From Rhizomicrobium sp. (lineage in GTDB: Bacteria; Pseudomonadota; Alphaproteobacteria; Micropepsales; Micropepsaceae), in the NCBI GenBank assembly GCA_037200045.1, contig JBBCHM010000002.1, positions 496,001-560,000 of the forward strand: DNA of 64,000 nucleotides, read 5' to 3'. A program made the translations under genes and the position numbers. The notes under the pieces are model-generated. The model had not been told where the DNA came from, made no database searches, and saw nothing but the letters and a program-made list of their open reading frames with translations. Numbering within the stretch: position 1 is the stretch's first letter; every line of letters starts with the position of its first letter. Shown one piece after another: positions 1 to 8,596 of this stretch.

Positions 1-532
1 CGTCGCGGACGCGGCCGATGCGGGCGCCGCCGCGCGCGTTGACGCGCACGCCCAACAGCTCGTCGCCGCGCATGTAATCGACGTTGCGGAAGCCGCGATA
101 GCCGTAGAACGCGTCCCAGCGATGGACATAGTCGGCGCGGTCGGCGCGATAGCGGCTGCGCTCGTGGTCATAGGTCGCGCGCTGGGCGTCATAGGCGCGC
201 ATCTTGCGGTCGTAATCGGCCTTCTTGGCGGCATAGTCCGCGGCGTCGGCCGCGGGCGGCGCCGGCGGCGTCCGCGCGTCCGCGGCGGCGTTGGTGTTGA
301 GCTGGTCGGTCTGCGCCCGCTCCTGCGGCGTCGGATTGGTGTCGTAGATGCTTTGGCCGCCGGCATTGGTCGGTCCGGGCTGCGTCGGCGCGGTGGAATC
401 GGTGTTGGGCCGGGTGGCGTGCGTCCGCGTCTGCGGCGTCGCATTGGGGTTGTCGGTGCTTTGCTGCGCGACGGCGGGCGCGGCGGCAAGCAGCAGGGCG
501 GCGACGGCGACGGTTCCAAGCAGGCGGGTCAT
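1..532 (-). CDS. Secreted low-complexity protein, C-terminus outside the window
   Basis: Only the first 177 codons lie in the window; the frame stays open to base 1. Residues 1-22 form a signal peptide (Lys/Arg-poor start MTRLLG, Ala/Leu core, cleavage near AVAQ). A Pro/Thr/Asn-rich stretch follows (about 23-100), then a Tyr/Arg/Asp-rich, probably helical region (about 103-150). The last visible residues, LLGVRVNARGGARIGRV, resemble the opening strands of a PRC-barrel domain, but that is a weak inference from about 20 residues. The ATG at 532 is chosen because the signal peptide begins there. It is probably co-oriented with the next secreted protein upstream, whose composition is similar. Function is unknown; export to the periplasm or outside is likely. 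Confidence 0.7.
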   Translation of the reverse strand, partial: MTRLLGTVAVAALLLAAAPAVAQQSTDNPNATPQTRTHATRPNTDSTAPTQPGPTNAGGQSIYDTNPTPQERAQTDQLNTNAAADARTPPAPPAADAADYAAKKADYDRKMRAYDAQRATYDHERSRYRADRADYVHRWDAFYGYRGFRNVDYMRGDELLGVRVNARGGARIGRVRD

Positions 533-602
533 GGGCGTTCCTCGATGGTGTTCAACTGAAGTGACAACGTCCACACGGAGCGGCGCGTTCCGGGAACAGC
601 GC

Positions 603-947
603 TCAGGGCACCGGACATTGCGGCGAGGGAATGGTTTGCGGCGAGCCGGCCGGCGGCGGCACGGGCGGCGCCGGACAGGCGGGACACGGCGCGCCGCCCG
701 CGCAGGATGTCGGCTGCGGCGCGGGACTTGGCGTGGTCGGCGCGGGCGCCAGCGTGCCGTTGGCATTGGGCAGCGCGTTCGAGCCTTCCGGCGTGCGGTT
801 GGCGTTGGGCATCGCGGTGCTTTGATTGGATTGCTGGTTGGATTGCTGGTTGGATTGCTCGGGCGTCTGGTTGGCGTTCGGCATGGTTTGCGCCGAGGCG
901 GCGGACATCGCGAGGGCCAGCACGGCGCCGGCGAGAAGGATTTTCAT
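603..947 (-). CDS. Small secreted Asn/Gln/Pro-rich protein
   Basis: A 114-residue product with a clean signal peptide (MKILLAGAVLALAMSAASAQ). The mature part is low complexity: repeated MPNAN motifs, a short tandem Gln-Ser-Asn repeat (DNA about 829-860), then a Pro-rich tail with three cysteines (CAGGAPCPACP). An upstream reading-frame extension exists, but ATG 947 is preferred because it starts the signal peptide and has a GGGAG ribosome site just before it. The Asn-Pro/Thr-Pro motifs echo the N-terminal part of the neighbouring secreted protein at 1-532, which lies downstream on the same strand. No domain is recognised and the function is unknown. Confidence 0.55.
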   Translation of the reverse strand: MKILLAGAVLALAMSAASAQTMPNANQTPEQSNQQSNQQSNQSTAMPNANRTPEGSNALPNANGTLAPAPTTPSPAPQPTSCAGGAPCPACPAPPVPPPAGSPQTIPSPQCPVP

Positions 948-1025
948 GGTTCGTCTCCCTGCCCCCGTGGGGAGGGAACGCGAGCGGGTGACGGGTGTTC
1001 CGTCGGTTCCGCGCGCGTACAATTG

Positions 1026-1805
1026 TCATCCCTTCACGCTCATCTCCAATCCGCCATCGAAAGGCAGCGTCAGCGTGGTGAAGCCGTTCGCCGCGAGTGT
1101 CGCGAAGTAGTCGCCGTATTGGCGGCGATAGGTGTCGGTGTTGTCGGCGACCGCGATGGCGCCGGGGCGCATGTGCGGCGCGACCAAGGCGAGCGTCGGC
1201 GCCGCCATCTCGGTCCAGATGTCGCAGAGCAGGAAATCGACCGGGCCTTCCAGGTCCTTCAGCGTCTCGCGCAGATCGCCTTCGCGCAGATCGACGAATT
1301 CCGAAAGGCCGGCGGCGGCGAAATTGGCGCGCGCGGCTTTCGCCTTCGCCGGTTCATATTCGGTGGCGATGACGACGCCGCCGGAGCTGTTCGATGGCCC
1401 ATCGCTTTGCTGCTTGAGGCCGGAGTCATTCGATGGCCTATCGCTTCGCTGCTTGAGGCCGGAGTCATTCGATGGCCTATCGCTTCGCTGCTTGAGGCCG
1501 GCATTGTCGCGCACCGCGGCGGCCAGATAGAGCGTCGAGACGCCATGGGACGTGCCGGCCTCCACCACGCGGCGGGCGCGCAGGGCGCGGCACAGCGCGT
1601 AGCAGAATTCGCCCTTCTCCTTCTCCAGCGCCACCAGCTTGTCGGCGAAGAAGCGGTCGGACTCGGCGTCGAACCGGTCCCAGCTCAGCGTGCCCTCCTT
1701 GGCGCGGCGCGCGAAATAGGCGCGCATCGCGGCGGATTGGCCGTCGCTTTCCTCGTGCAAGGCCGCGAGCAAGGCTTCGAGCTTCGGATCGTTCAGCACG
1801 CTCAT
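1026..1805 (-). CDS. Class I SAM-dependent O-methyltransferase with an internal repeat insert
   Basis: A 259-residue protein with the Rossmann-type SAM-binding motif I (VVEAGTSHGVSTLYLAAA, about residues 86-103), an acidic motif II (TEYEP) that would hold the ribose hydroxyls, and a post-motif FLLCDIW strand typical of the O-methyltransferase 3 / CmcI-like families. It would transfer a methyl group from SAM; the substrate is unknown. Between the first helix after motif I and the strand carrying TEYEP lie three in-frame 13-residue repeats (consensus GLKQRSDRPSNDS), an insertion that families of this fold do not usually carry. The start codon overlaps the stop of a 14-codon leader frame (ATGA), so translation is probably coupled. 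Confidence 0.8.
   Translation of the reverse strand: MSVLNDPKLEALLAALHEESDGQSAAMRAYFARRAKEGTLSWDRFDAESDRFFADKLVALEKEKGEFCYALCRALRARRVVEAGTSHGVSTLYLAAAVRDNAGLKQRSDRPSNDSGLKQRSDRPSNDSGLKQQSDGPSNSSGGVVIATEYEPAKAKAARANFAAAGLSEFVDLREGDLRETLKDLEGPVDFLLCDIWTEMAAPTLALVAPHMRPGAIAVADNTDTYRRQYGDYFATLAANGFTTLTLPFDGGLEMSVKG
1381..1497. repeat. Three tandem 39-bp units inside the methyltransferase gene
   Basis: Units lie at 1381-1419, 1420-1458 and 1459-1497. The second and third are identical; the first differs at five positions. Because 39 is a multiple of three, each unit adds 13 codons without breaking the methyltransferase frame. Units begin CCGGAGTCATTCGATGGCC on the plus strand. Confidence 0.95.
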
Positions 1806-1846
1806 GCGGCGCCGCCCAGGGTGTCGGGATAGACGGGATTTTCCAT
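1802..1846 (-). CDS. Possible 14-residue leader peptide upstream of the methyltransferase
   Basis: A tiny frame, MENPVYPDTLGGAA then stop. It has the best ribosome-binding site in this intergenic gap (AAGGAGA, about 8 bases upstream of its ATG), whereas the methyltransferase ATG has none of its own. Its TGA overlaps the methyltransferase ATG as ATGA. This suggests translational coupling, with the short frame acting as a ribosome-loading leader. Alternatively it is simply where the true N-terminus once began before a frameshift. No homology is claimed. Confidence 0.35.
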   Translation of the reverse strand: MENPVYPDTLGGAA

Positions 1847-1858
1847 CGCGGGTCTCCT

Positions 1859-2224
1859 TCAGCTTTCGTCGTCGTATTGCATCGCGCCCAGGCGATTGGC
1901 TTCGGTGTCGGTGAAGTGGATCAGCGTGCCCACCGTCTCGATGTGCGATTTCTGCATGACGATCACGCCGCCGGCGGCCACGACTTTGCGCGCGATGTCG
2001 TCGATGTCGGCGACGCCGACGGTGAGCTCGAAGGAGCGCGGATGGGTGCCAACCAGGGGCTCGTGGCGCTGCTGCAGCGCGCCGGGCAGGCCGGCGCCGT
2101 GGATCAGGTAGAAGCCGGGCGGGCCCCAATCCTCGAAAGTCCAGCCGAACACGGCTTCGTAGAATTTGCGCGCCCGCTCGACATCGGCGGCGGTGATGGC
2201 GAAGAAGCGGATGTGGTTGGCCAT
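1859..2224 (-). CDS. VOC (glyoxalase/bleomycin resistance fold) protein
   Basis: A 121-residue single VOC domain: opening ANHIRFFAITAADVERARKF, the FYEAVFGWTF helix-strand, and a C-terminal GTLIHFTDTEANRLG strand. Such proteins dimerise to form metal-binding enzymes or drug-binding proteins; this subfamily (FYxxvFGWxFe) is common in alphaproteobacteria and usually uncharacterised. ATG 2224 is chosen over an upstream frame extension because it has AAGGGAGA just before it and starts the fold. It is divergent from the AraC regulator at 2308 and upstream of the methyltransferase, so the two minus-strand genes may form one unit controlled by that regulator. Confidence 0.8.
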   Translation of the reverse strand: MANHIRFFAITAADVERARKFYEAVFGWTFEDWGPPGFYLIHGAGLPGALQQRHEPLVGTHPRSFELTVGVADIDDIARKVVAAGGVIVMQKSHIETVGTLIHFTDTEANRLGAMQYDDES

Positions 2225-2307
2225 GGCGTCTCCCTTGGGGGCAGTTTTGCCCGGCGGCGCGTGGCGCGATATCATTAGAACGACAACTTTTATCGGGAAG
2301 GCGACAA

Positions 2308-3051
2308 GTGGCGGATTACGCCCTGCGCAGCCTGGGGCAGAGCTTTTCGAGCGGCCATGTCCTGGCGCCGCACGCCCATCCCTGGGGCCAGCTCATCTAC
2401 GCCATCAGCGGCACGATGCAGGTCGCGGCCGGCAACACGCTGTGGCTGGTGCCGCCGACCCGCGCGTTGTGGGCGCCGGCCGGCGTGACGCACGCCATCG
2501 AGATGCGCGGCGCCGTCGCGATGCGCACGATCTATGTGCCGGCCGCGCGGGCCGAGGCGCTGCCGCGCACGGTGCACGCCATCGATATCGCGCCGCTGCT
2601 GCGCGAGATGATCGTGCACATCGTGGGCCTGCGCATGCTGCGCGCCGAGGAGGCGTCGCACCGGCATCTGGCGGCGGTGTTCCTCGATCTCGTCGCGGCG
2701 GCGCCGAGCCTGCCGCTGTTCGTGCCGATGCCTGAGGACAGCCGCGCCGCCGCCGTCGCGCGGCTGCTGCGGGACGATCCGGCGCGCGAGGACGGCATCG
2801 AGGCGCTGGCGCGACAGGTGGGCGCGAGCGTGCGCACGCTGCAGCGCGTCTTCCGCGAGGAGACCGGACTGCGCTTCGTGGAATGGCGCCAGCGGTTGCG
2901 GCTGCTGCACGCCATCGCGCTGTTGGAGCAGGGCGCGTCGGTCACCGAGGCGGGCGCGGCGGCGGGCTATGCCAGCACCAGCGCCTTCATCGCGGCGTTC
3001 CGCCAGCAGATGGGGGACACGCCATCGCGTTATGCGCGGCAGAGGGCGTGA
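2308..3051 (+). CDS. AraC-family transcriptional regulator
   Basis: A 247-residue regulator. The N-terminal half (residues 1-100) is a cupin-like sensor with the HPWGQLIYAISGTM and VPPTRALWAPAGVTH strands seen in AraC proteins of the YdeC/NimR type. The C-terminal 100 residues carry two helix-turn-helix motifs (EALARQVGASVRTLQRVF, and the second near TEAGAAAGYASTSAFIAAF) ending in the conserved P-S-R-Y. It begins with GTG. It is transcribed away from the VOC/methyltransferase genes across an 83-bp gap, so it may control them; the inducer is unknown. Confidence 0.87.
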   Translation: MADYALRSLGQSFSSGHVLAPHAHPWGQLIYAISGTMQVAAGNTLWLVPPTRALWAPAGVTHAIEMRGAVAMRTIYVPAARAEALPRTVHAIDIAPLLREMIVHIVGLRMLRAEEASHRHLAAVFLDLVAAAPSLPLFVPMPEDSRAAAVARLLRDDPAREDGIEALARQVGASVRTLQRVFREETGLRFVEWRQRLRLLHAIALLEQGASVTEAGAAAGYASTSAFIAAFRQQMGDTPSRYARQRA

Positions 3052-3068
3052 GGGCAATGCAAAAAGTT

Positions 3069-3155
3069 GTCATGGCCCGCGAATGCGGGCCACCCAAGTG
3101 ACGCGCGATCCGCCAGATGTCACCTGGGTCCGCCGCATTCGCGGCGGATGACACC
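3069..3155. repeat. Family A intergenic palindromic repeat, copy A1
   Basis: Two hairpins in one element. The left arm is GTCATGGCCCGCGAATGCGG continuing to GGGCCACCCA; the right arm is TCACCTGGGTCCGCCGCATTC continuing to GCGGCGGATGACACC-like sequence. It lies between the AraC gene and the convergent CBS gene, where it could also act as a bidirectional terminator. Confidence 0.9.
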
Positions 3156-3174
3156 ATTTTTTATTGGCAACGTC

Positions 3175-3606
3175 TTAAGCCGCGGTGATGTATTCGCGCA
3201 GGGAGGTGGCTTCCTGGACAGTTTCCTCGATCCTGGTCTTCACCACGTCGCCGATCGAGACGATGCCCGCCACCATGCCGTTGTCCAGCACCGGCACGTG
3301 ACGGAAACGGCCGATGGTCATCATCTCCATGATGTCCTGGACCGTGTCGGTCTCGGTGCAGGTCGCCACCGCGCGCGTCATGTACATGCTGACCGGACGG
3401 GCGAGCGCCGCGACGCTGCCGTCGGCGACGGCGCGAACCACGTCGCGCTCCGACAGGATGCCGGCGAGCATCCCGTTCGCGTCGCGCACGACGACGGCGC
3501 CGATGCGCTTGCGCGCCAGAAGGCGCGCGGCCTCCGACAGCGTGGCGTCGGCGGAAATGGCGACGACCTCGCGGCCCTTGTCGCCCAGGATGTGCTTGAC
3601 CAGCAT
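3175..3606 (-). CDS. Tandem CBS-domain protein
   Basis: A 143-residue protein made of two CBS motifs only (about residues 8-62 and 72-128); the first contains VVRDANGMLAGILSERDVVR and the second FRHVPVLDNGMVAGIVSIGD. Paired CBS domains bind adenine nucleotides or SAM and act as cytosolic energy or ligand sensors, often in trans. The start is supported by a GGAGGAG ribosome site about 9 bases upstream. No partner is obvious: the nearest genes are a convergent AraC regulator and a Na+/H+ antiporter lying behind a 176-bp gap. Stand-alone proteins of this type are common in alphaproteobacteria. Confidence 0.88.
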   Translation of the reverse strand: MLVKHILGDKGREVVAISADATLSEAARLLARKRIGAVVVRDANGMLAGILSERDVVRAVADGSVAALARPVSMYMTRAVATCTETDTVQDIMEMMTIGRFRHVPVLDNGMVAGIVSIGDVVKTRIEETVQEATSLREYITAA

Positions 3607-3782
3607 TTCGCGTGCTCCTCCAGCGAACTGTGGATAAATGCTGCTCCCGATTACTTCGCCCTACAAGGGAAACAATCCGTTCACGGTAAATTCGCAAGAT
3701 TCGAACCGAGCAGGTGCAGCATGGGGTTTCACGCGGCGAACGCGGAGTTTTTGGCTTACCGGCGCCGTCCGTGAAATTTCCC

Positions 3783-5024
3783 TCAAGCTTTGCGCTCGAT
3801 CCACCGCACCAGCGGGGTGAAGGTCAGGCCCTGCACGGTGATCGAGAAGGCCACCACGGCGTAGGTCACGGACAATAAGAGCGCCCGTTCCGGGCCGGCG
3901 GGGAGCGACAGGGCCAGCGCCAGCGACAGCGCGCCATGCAACCCGCCCCAGCCCAGGATCAGCGTCGGGCCGCGCTCGGCATCGCGCAGGCGGAACCATT
4001 GGCCCCAGGGCAGCACGACCGCAAACCGCGCAATGAGCACGATGGGGATCGCGGCGGCGATCAGGCCGGTCTCGTGCGCGGCGAACCGCACCGCGATCAT
4101 CTCGACGCCGAGCAGGAGGAAGAGCAGCGCGTTCAGGATCTCGTCGACCAGGGTCCAGAAGGCGGTGAGGTAGCGCTCGGTCGCGCCCGCCATCGCCTTC
4201 TTCGCCCGCTCGCCGCCGAACAGCATGCCGGCGCCGACCACCGCGATGGCGCCCGACAGATGCAGCGCCTGCGCCGCGGCGTAGCTGCCCATCGCCAGCG
4301 CGATGGTCAGCGAGACCTCGACCGCGAAATCGTCGAGCAGGCCCATCAGACGGATGACGCCATAGCTCAGCGCCATGCCGAACAACAGGCCGCCCGCGGC
4401 CTCGACCACGATGTCGCCGACGACGGCGAGCGGGCTCGTGCCGGCGCCGCCGGCCGCGAGCGCGACCAGCGCGGTGAAGGCGACGATGCCGACGCCGTCG
4501 TTGAACAGCGCCTCGCCCTGGAGCACCACGGTGAGGGTCTTCGACAATTTCGTGTGGCGCACCGTCGCCAGCACGGCGACGGGATCGGTCGGGCTGATCA
4601 GGGCGCCGAACACCAGCGCCCAGGCGAGCGGCAGGCCAAGGCCGAGCGCATGCGCCACCGCCCACAGGCCGAAGCCGACGATGACGATGGAGGCCGCGAC
4701 TCCCAGCGTCGCCAGCGCGCCGATGGAGAGCCAGCGCCGCCGCATCTCGCCGAGATCGACCTGCATCGCGCCGGCGAACAGCAGGAAGGCCAGCATGTAG
4801 CCGGTGACGGTGGAGGCGAAGTCGATGCGGTCGATATAGGCGGCGATCTCGCGCAGGCCGGCGAAATCGGGGAACAGGAGCTGGGCGGCATAGAGGACGG
4901 CGGCGGCGGCGAGGCCGGCGAGCAGCATCGCCACGCCATGCGGCAAATGCAGGGTCCTGGCGTTCAGCCAGCCCGCCAGGGCGACCACGGTCATCAGGGC
5001 GGCGACGAGCTCGAAGGGGGACAT
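3783..5024 (-). CDS. Na+/H+ antiporter, CPA1 (NhaP-like) family
   Basis: A 413-residue inner-membrane protein with about 12 hydrophobic segments over its whole length. It carries the CPA1 core: LISPTDPVAVLA (about residues 143-154), the unwound helix region with paired acidic residues, and GEALFNDGVGIVAF (about 168-181). These residues bind and exchange Na+ or K+ against protons for pH and salt homeostasis. There is no C-terminal cytosolic TrkA domain, so it is a short form. The start MSPFELVAA is the only good one, though no clear ribosome site precedes it. It stands alone, and the region upstream of its start holds the IS110 insertion. Confidence 0.88.
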   Translation of the reverse strand: MSPFELVAALMTVVALAGWLNARTLHLPHGVAMLLAGLAAAAVLYAAQLLFPDFAGLREIAAYIDRIDFASTVTGYMLAFLLFAGAMQVDLGEMRRRWLSIGALATLGVAASIVIVGFGLWAVAHALGLGLPLAWALVFGALISPTDPVAVLATVRHTKLSKTLTVVLQGEALFNDGVGIVAFTALVALAAGGAGTSPLAVVGDIVVEAAGGLLFGMALSYGVIRLMGLLDDFAVEVSLTIALAMGSYAAAQALHLSGAIAVVGAGMLFGGERAKKAMAGATERYLTAFWTLVDEILNALLFLLLGVEMIAVRFAAHETGLIAAAIPIVLIARFAVVLPWGQWFRLRDAERGPTLILGWGGLHGALSLALALSLPAGPERALLLSVTYAVVAFSITVQGLTFTPLVRWIERKA

Positions 5025-5126
5025 GGGGGAACTCTAACCTCGAAATCGCGTGGCGCGGAGGGAAACCGTCGTCATCGTCCGTCCTTCGCTGTTGCTAGTG
5101 TCCAGAGTCAGAAGTTCGCGGCACTC

Positions 5127-5218
5127 GGTGTCATCCGCCGCGAGTTCGTAGTGACAGCGTACGAACGGCGGACCCAGGTGAAACCTGCACGACCGCGGCA
5201 GATTTCACCTGGGTGGCC
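5127..5218. repeat. Family A repeat A2, left part (interrupted by IS110)
   Basis: It begins GGTGTCATCCGCCGCGAG, with a longer stem variant (GTTCGTAGTGACAGCGTACGAAC), and continues to TTTCACCTGGGTGGCC. The matching remainder of the palindrome resumes at 6366 on the far side of the IS110 element. Intact copies at 25794-25888 and 60734-60860 show the uninterrupted sequence. Confidence 0.9.
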
Positions 5219-5228
5219 TGTATGTGTG

Positions 5229-6354
<1,126 letters not shown>

Positions 6355-6365
6355 CAACACAGTCA

Positions 6366-6389
6366 CCCGCAGTCGCGGGCCATGACACC
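6366..6389. repeat. Family A repeat A2, right remainder after IS110
   Basis: CCCGCAGTCGCGGGCCATGAC continuing to ACC, the missing half-hairpin of the repeat at 5127-5218. It differs from intact copies by one base (GCAG instead of GCAT). A family B fragment (CCGGGCAATGACGG) follows at about 6405. Confidence 0.85.
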
Positions 6390-6488
6390 TTCATTCTGCA
6401 TGCGCCGGGCAATGACGGTTGTTGTTGAGATAGTTTCGATCGGGCGGACGGTCGCTCCCATCGCCCTGCCCTGCCGCAAGCAAGGTGC

Positions 6489-6502
6489 TTGACACCGATC
6501 AA
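6489..6502 (+). promoter_or_regulatory. FNR/FixK-type box upstream of the stress protein gene
   Basis: TTGACACCGATCAA matches the FNR/FixK/Anr consensus TTGAT-N4-ATCAA with one mismatch. It lies 53 bases upstream of the universal stress protein ATG, a suitable distance for activation. Low-oxygen induction of the USP-alcohol dehydrogenase pair is inferred from this. Confidence 0.6.
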
Positions 6503-6555
6503 GACGCTTTGGGCCGCGACGCGCGATGATCCAGCATTCGAAACGGAGTGGCGAC

Positions 6556-7404
6556 ATGTTCACAAGCGTCCTGGTGCCGAGCCTGACCTCGGTGTGCGAC
6601 GAGCAGGCGATGGAGCTGGCCTGCAAGGTCGCCGGACCCGGACATGTCACCTTCCTCCATGTCCATCCCGACGCCCGCGAACTGGCGCGCTATACCGGCT
6701 CGCTGGACCTGGAAACCTCAATGTACACCACCCAGATCTGGGAGGCGATGGTGGCCGGCGACAAGTCCTGCGCCGAGCGCTCGCGCCGCATCTTCGATGC
6801 GTTCTGCGCCAGCCCCCGGCTCGCCACCGCCTCGGCCTCGTTCCGCGAGATGGACGGCAACAACCTGGACGCCACCATCGACGAGGCGCGCTATCATGAC
6901 CTGGTCGTGATCGGCCGGCCGGCCGCACCGCAGGACATGACCATGGACGGCACTTCCGACGTGCTGGTCGATAGCGGACGGCCGCTGCTGCTGGCGCCGT
7001 CCACACCCTCTTCCAAGCCGCTCACCACGGTCGTCGTGGCGTGGAAGCCGGGCGCCGCCTCGGCGCGCGCGGTGGCGGCGGCGATGCCGCTGCTCGTCAA
7101 GGCCAGCAAGATCCATGTCCTCGGCATCGCCGAGGGCCGCGCCGACGAGGACGAGGTGCTCGCCTCCGCCGAGCGGCTGGCGGCGCATCTGCGCCGGCAC
7201 GGGCTCAAGCCCCAGGCCGGCCATGTCCGCGCCGACGACCGAAATGCCGCAGAGGTCCTGCTCGAGGCGGCGGATCAGAAGCTGGAGGCCGGCGTTCTGG
7301 TGATGGGCGGCTATGGACACAGCCGCGCGCGCGAATTCGTCTTCGGCGGCTTCACGCGCGAGGTGCTGCACAAGGCGCCCCTGCCGGTGTTCATGAGCCA
7401 CTGA
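6556..7404 (+). CDS. Universal stress protein with two USP domains
   Basis: A 282-residue cytosolic protein built from two UspA-like halves. The first (residues 1-140) contains LVPSLTSVCDEQAMELAC and YHDLVVIGRP. The second (150-282) ends with the ATP-binding signature GVLVMGGYGHSRAREFVFGG, followed by the usual LHKAPLPVFMSH strand. Tandem USPs bind ATP and support survival in stress or low oxygen. ATG 6556 is chosen because a GGAG site sits before it and it begins the first beta strand; another ATG lies 30 bases upstream. The alcohol dehydrogenase starts 28 bp downstream, so they are probably one operon under the FNR-type box at 6489. Confidence 0.88.
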   Translation: MFTSVLVPSLTSVCDEQAMELACKVAGPGHVTFLHVHPDARELARYTGSLDLETSMYTTQIWEAMVAGDKSCAERSRRIFDAFCASPRLATASASFREMDGNNLDATIDEARYHDLVVIGRPAAPQDMTMDGTSDVLVDSGRPLLLAPSTPSSKPLTTVVVAWKPGAASARAVAAAMPLLVKASKIHVLGIAEGRADEDEVLASAERLAAHLRRHGLKPQAGHVRADDRNAAEVLLEAADQKLEAGVLVMGGYGHSRAREFVFGGFTREVLHKAPLPVFMSH

Positions 7405-7432
7405 CGTCGCAAATACGACACGGAGAATTTCC

Positions 7433-8470
7433 ATGAAAGCGCTCGTCTATCACGGTCCCGGACAGAAGGCCGTGGAAGAGCGGTCGATGCCGCGCATCGA
7501 AAATCCCAGCGACGCCATCGTGAAGGTCACCCGGACCACGATCTGCGGCACCGATCTGCACATCCTGAAGGGCGATGTCGCGACCTGCGCGCCGGGGCGC
7601 ATCCTGGGCCATGAGGGCGTGGGCATCGTGGAGAGCGTGGGCGCCGGGGTCACCGCGTTCAAGAAGGGCGATCATGTGCTGATCTCCTGCATCTCGGCCT
7701 GCGGCAAGTGCGAGTATTGCCGGCGCGGCATGTATTCGCATTGCACGACGGGCGGCTGGATCCTGGGCAACACGATCGACGGCACGCAGGCGGAGTATGT
7801 CCGCACGCCGCATGCCGATACCAGCCTCTACCGCATCCCGCCGGGCGCCGACGAGGAGGCGCTCGTCATGCTGAGCGACATCCTGCCGACCGGGTTCGAA
7901 TGCGGCGTCTTGAACGGCAAGGTCAAGCCGGGCGATACCGTGGCCATCGTCGGGGCCGGGCCGATCGGGCTCGCGACGCTGCTGACGGCGCAGTTCTATT
8001 CGCCGGCTGAGATCATCCTGATCGACCTCGACGAGAACCGGCTGGCGGTCGCCAAGCGTTTCGGCGCGACCAAGACGGTCAAGGCGGCGGCGGAGGAAGC
8101 GACGGCGGCGGTGATGAAGCTGACCGACGGGCGCGGCGTCGATGTCGCCATCGAGGCGGTCGGCGTGCCGGCGACGTTCGAATTGTGCGCCCAGATCGTC
8201 GGGCCGGGCGGCACCATCGCCAATATCGGCGTGCACGGCAAGAAGGTGGACCTGCACCTGGAGACGCTGTGGTCGCAGAACATTTCCATCACCACGCGGC
8301 TGGTCGACACGGTGTCGACGCCGATGCTGCTGAAGACGGTGCAGGCGGGCCGGATCGACGCGACCAAGCTGATCACGCACCGCTTCGCGTTCGCGGACAT
8401 CCTGGACGCCTATGACACGTTCGGCCGCGCGGCGGAGACAGCGGCGCTGAAGGTCGTGATCGCGACGTGA
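7433..8470 (+). CDS. Zinc-dependent alcohol dehydrogenase
   Basis: A 345-residue medium-chain dehydrogenase. Catalytic zinc ligands are visible: Cys38 in TTICGTDLH and His60-Glu61 in GHEG. The structural zinc loop has cysteines in CISACGKCEYCRRGMYSHC (about residues 90-108). The coenzyme fold has VAIVGAGPIGLATLL (about 170-184) and an acidic residue after ILIDLDE, indicating NAD. It would oxidise an alcohol or reduce an aldehyde in the cytosol; the exact substrate is unknown, and the family includes isopropanol/butanediol-type enzymes. The close upstream USP gene and FNR-type box suggest a role in fermentative or low-oxygen redox balance. A family B repeat follows the stop. Confidence 0.9.
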   Translation: MKALVYHGPGQKAVEERSMPRIENPSDAIVKVTRTTICGTDLHILKGDVATCAPGRILGHEGVGIVESVGAGVTAFKKGDHVLISCISACGKCEYCRRGMYSHCTTGGWILGNTIDGTQAEYVRTPHADTSLYRIPPGADEEALVMLSDILPTGFECGVLNGKVKPGDTVAIVGAGPIGLATLLTAQFYSPAEIILIDLDENRLAVAKRFGATKTVKAAAEEATAAVMKLTDGRGVDVAIEAVGVPATFELCAQIVGPGGTIANIGVHGKKVDLHLETLWSQNISITTRLVDTVSTPMLLKTVQAGRIDATKLITHRFAFADILDAYDTFGRAAETAALKVVIAT

Positions 8471-8488
8471 ATCGCCCAAAACCAAAAC

Positions 8489-8569
8489 GTCGTCGCCCGC
8501 TTCATGCGGGCGACCCAATTTTCTTGTGCTCGCCAAATTGGGTTGCCCGGACAAGCCGGGCAATGACGG
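8489..8569. repeat. Family B intergenic palindromic repeat, copy B1
   Basis: Two hairpins: GTCGCCCGCTTCATGCGGGCGA on one side and TTGCCCGGACAAGCCGGGCAA on the other, around a short centre. It lies between convergent genes (alcohol dehydrogenase and LD-carboxypeptidase) and may help terminate both. Confidence 0.9.
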
Positions 8570-8596
8570 TTTATTGTTCGTAATTTCGCTTGGTTC

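Noticed and set aside
348..1832. Long plus-strand frames at the left end
   Set aside because: They are Arg/Gly-rich antisense shadows of the secreted proteins and methyltransferase, which have signal peptides, ribosome sites and recognisable motifs.
3690..3712. GGTTCGAATC on the minus strand, like a tRNA T-arm
   Set aside because: The five bases on each side do not pair, no acceptor or anticodon stem can be drawn around it, and no CCA end is present.
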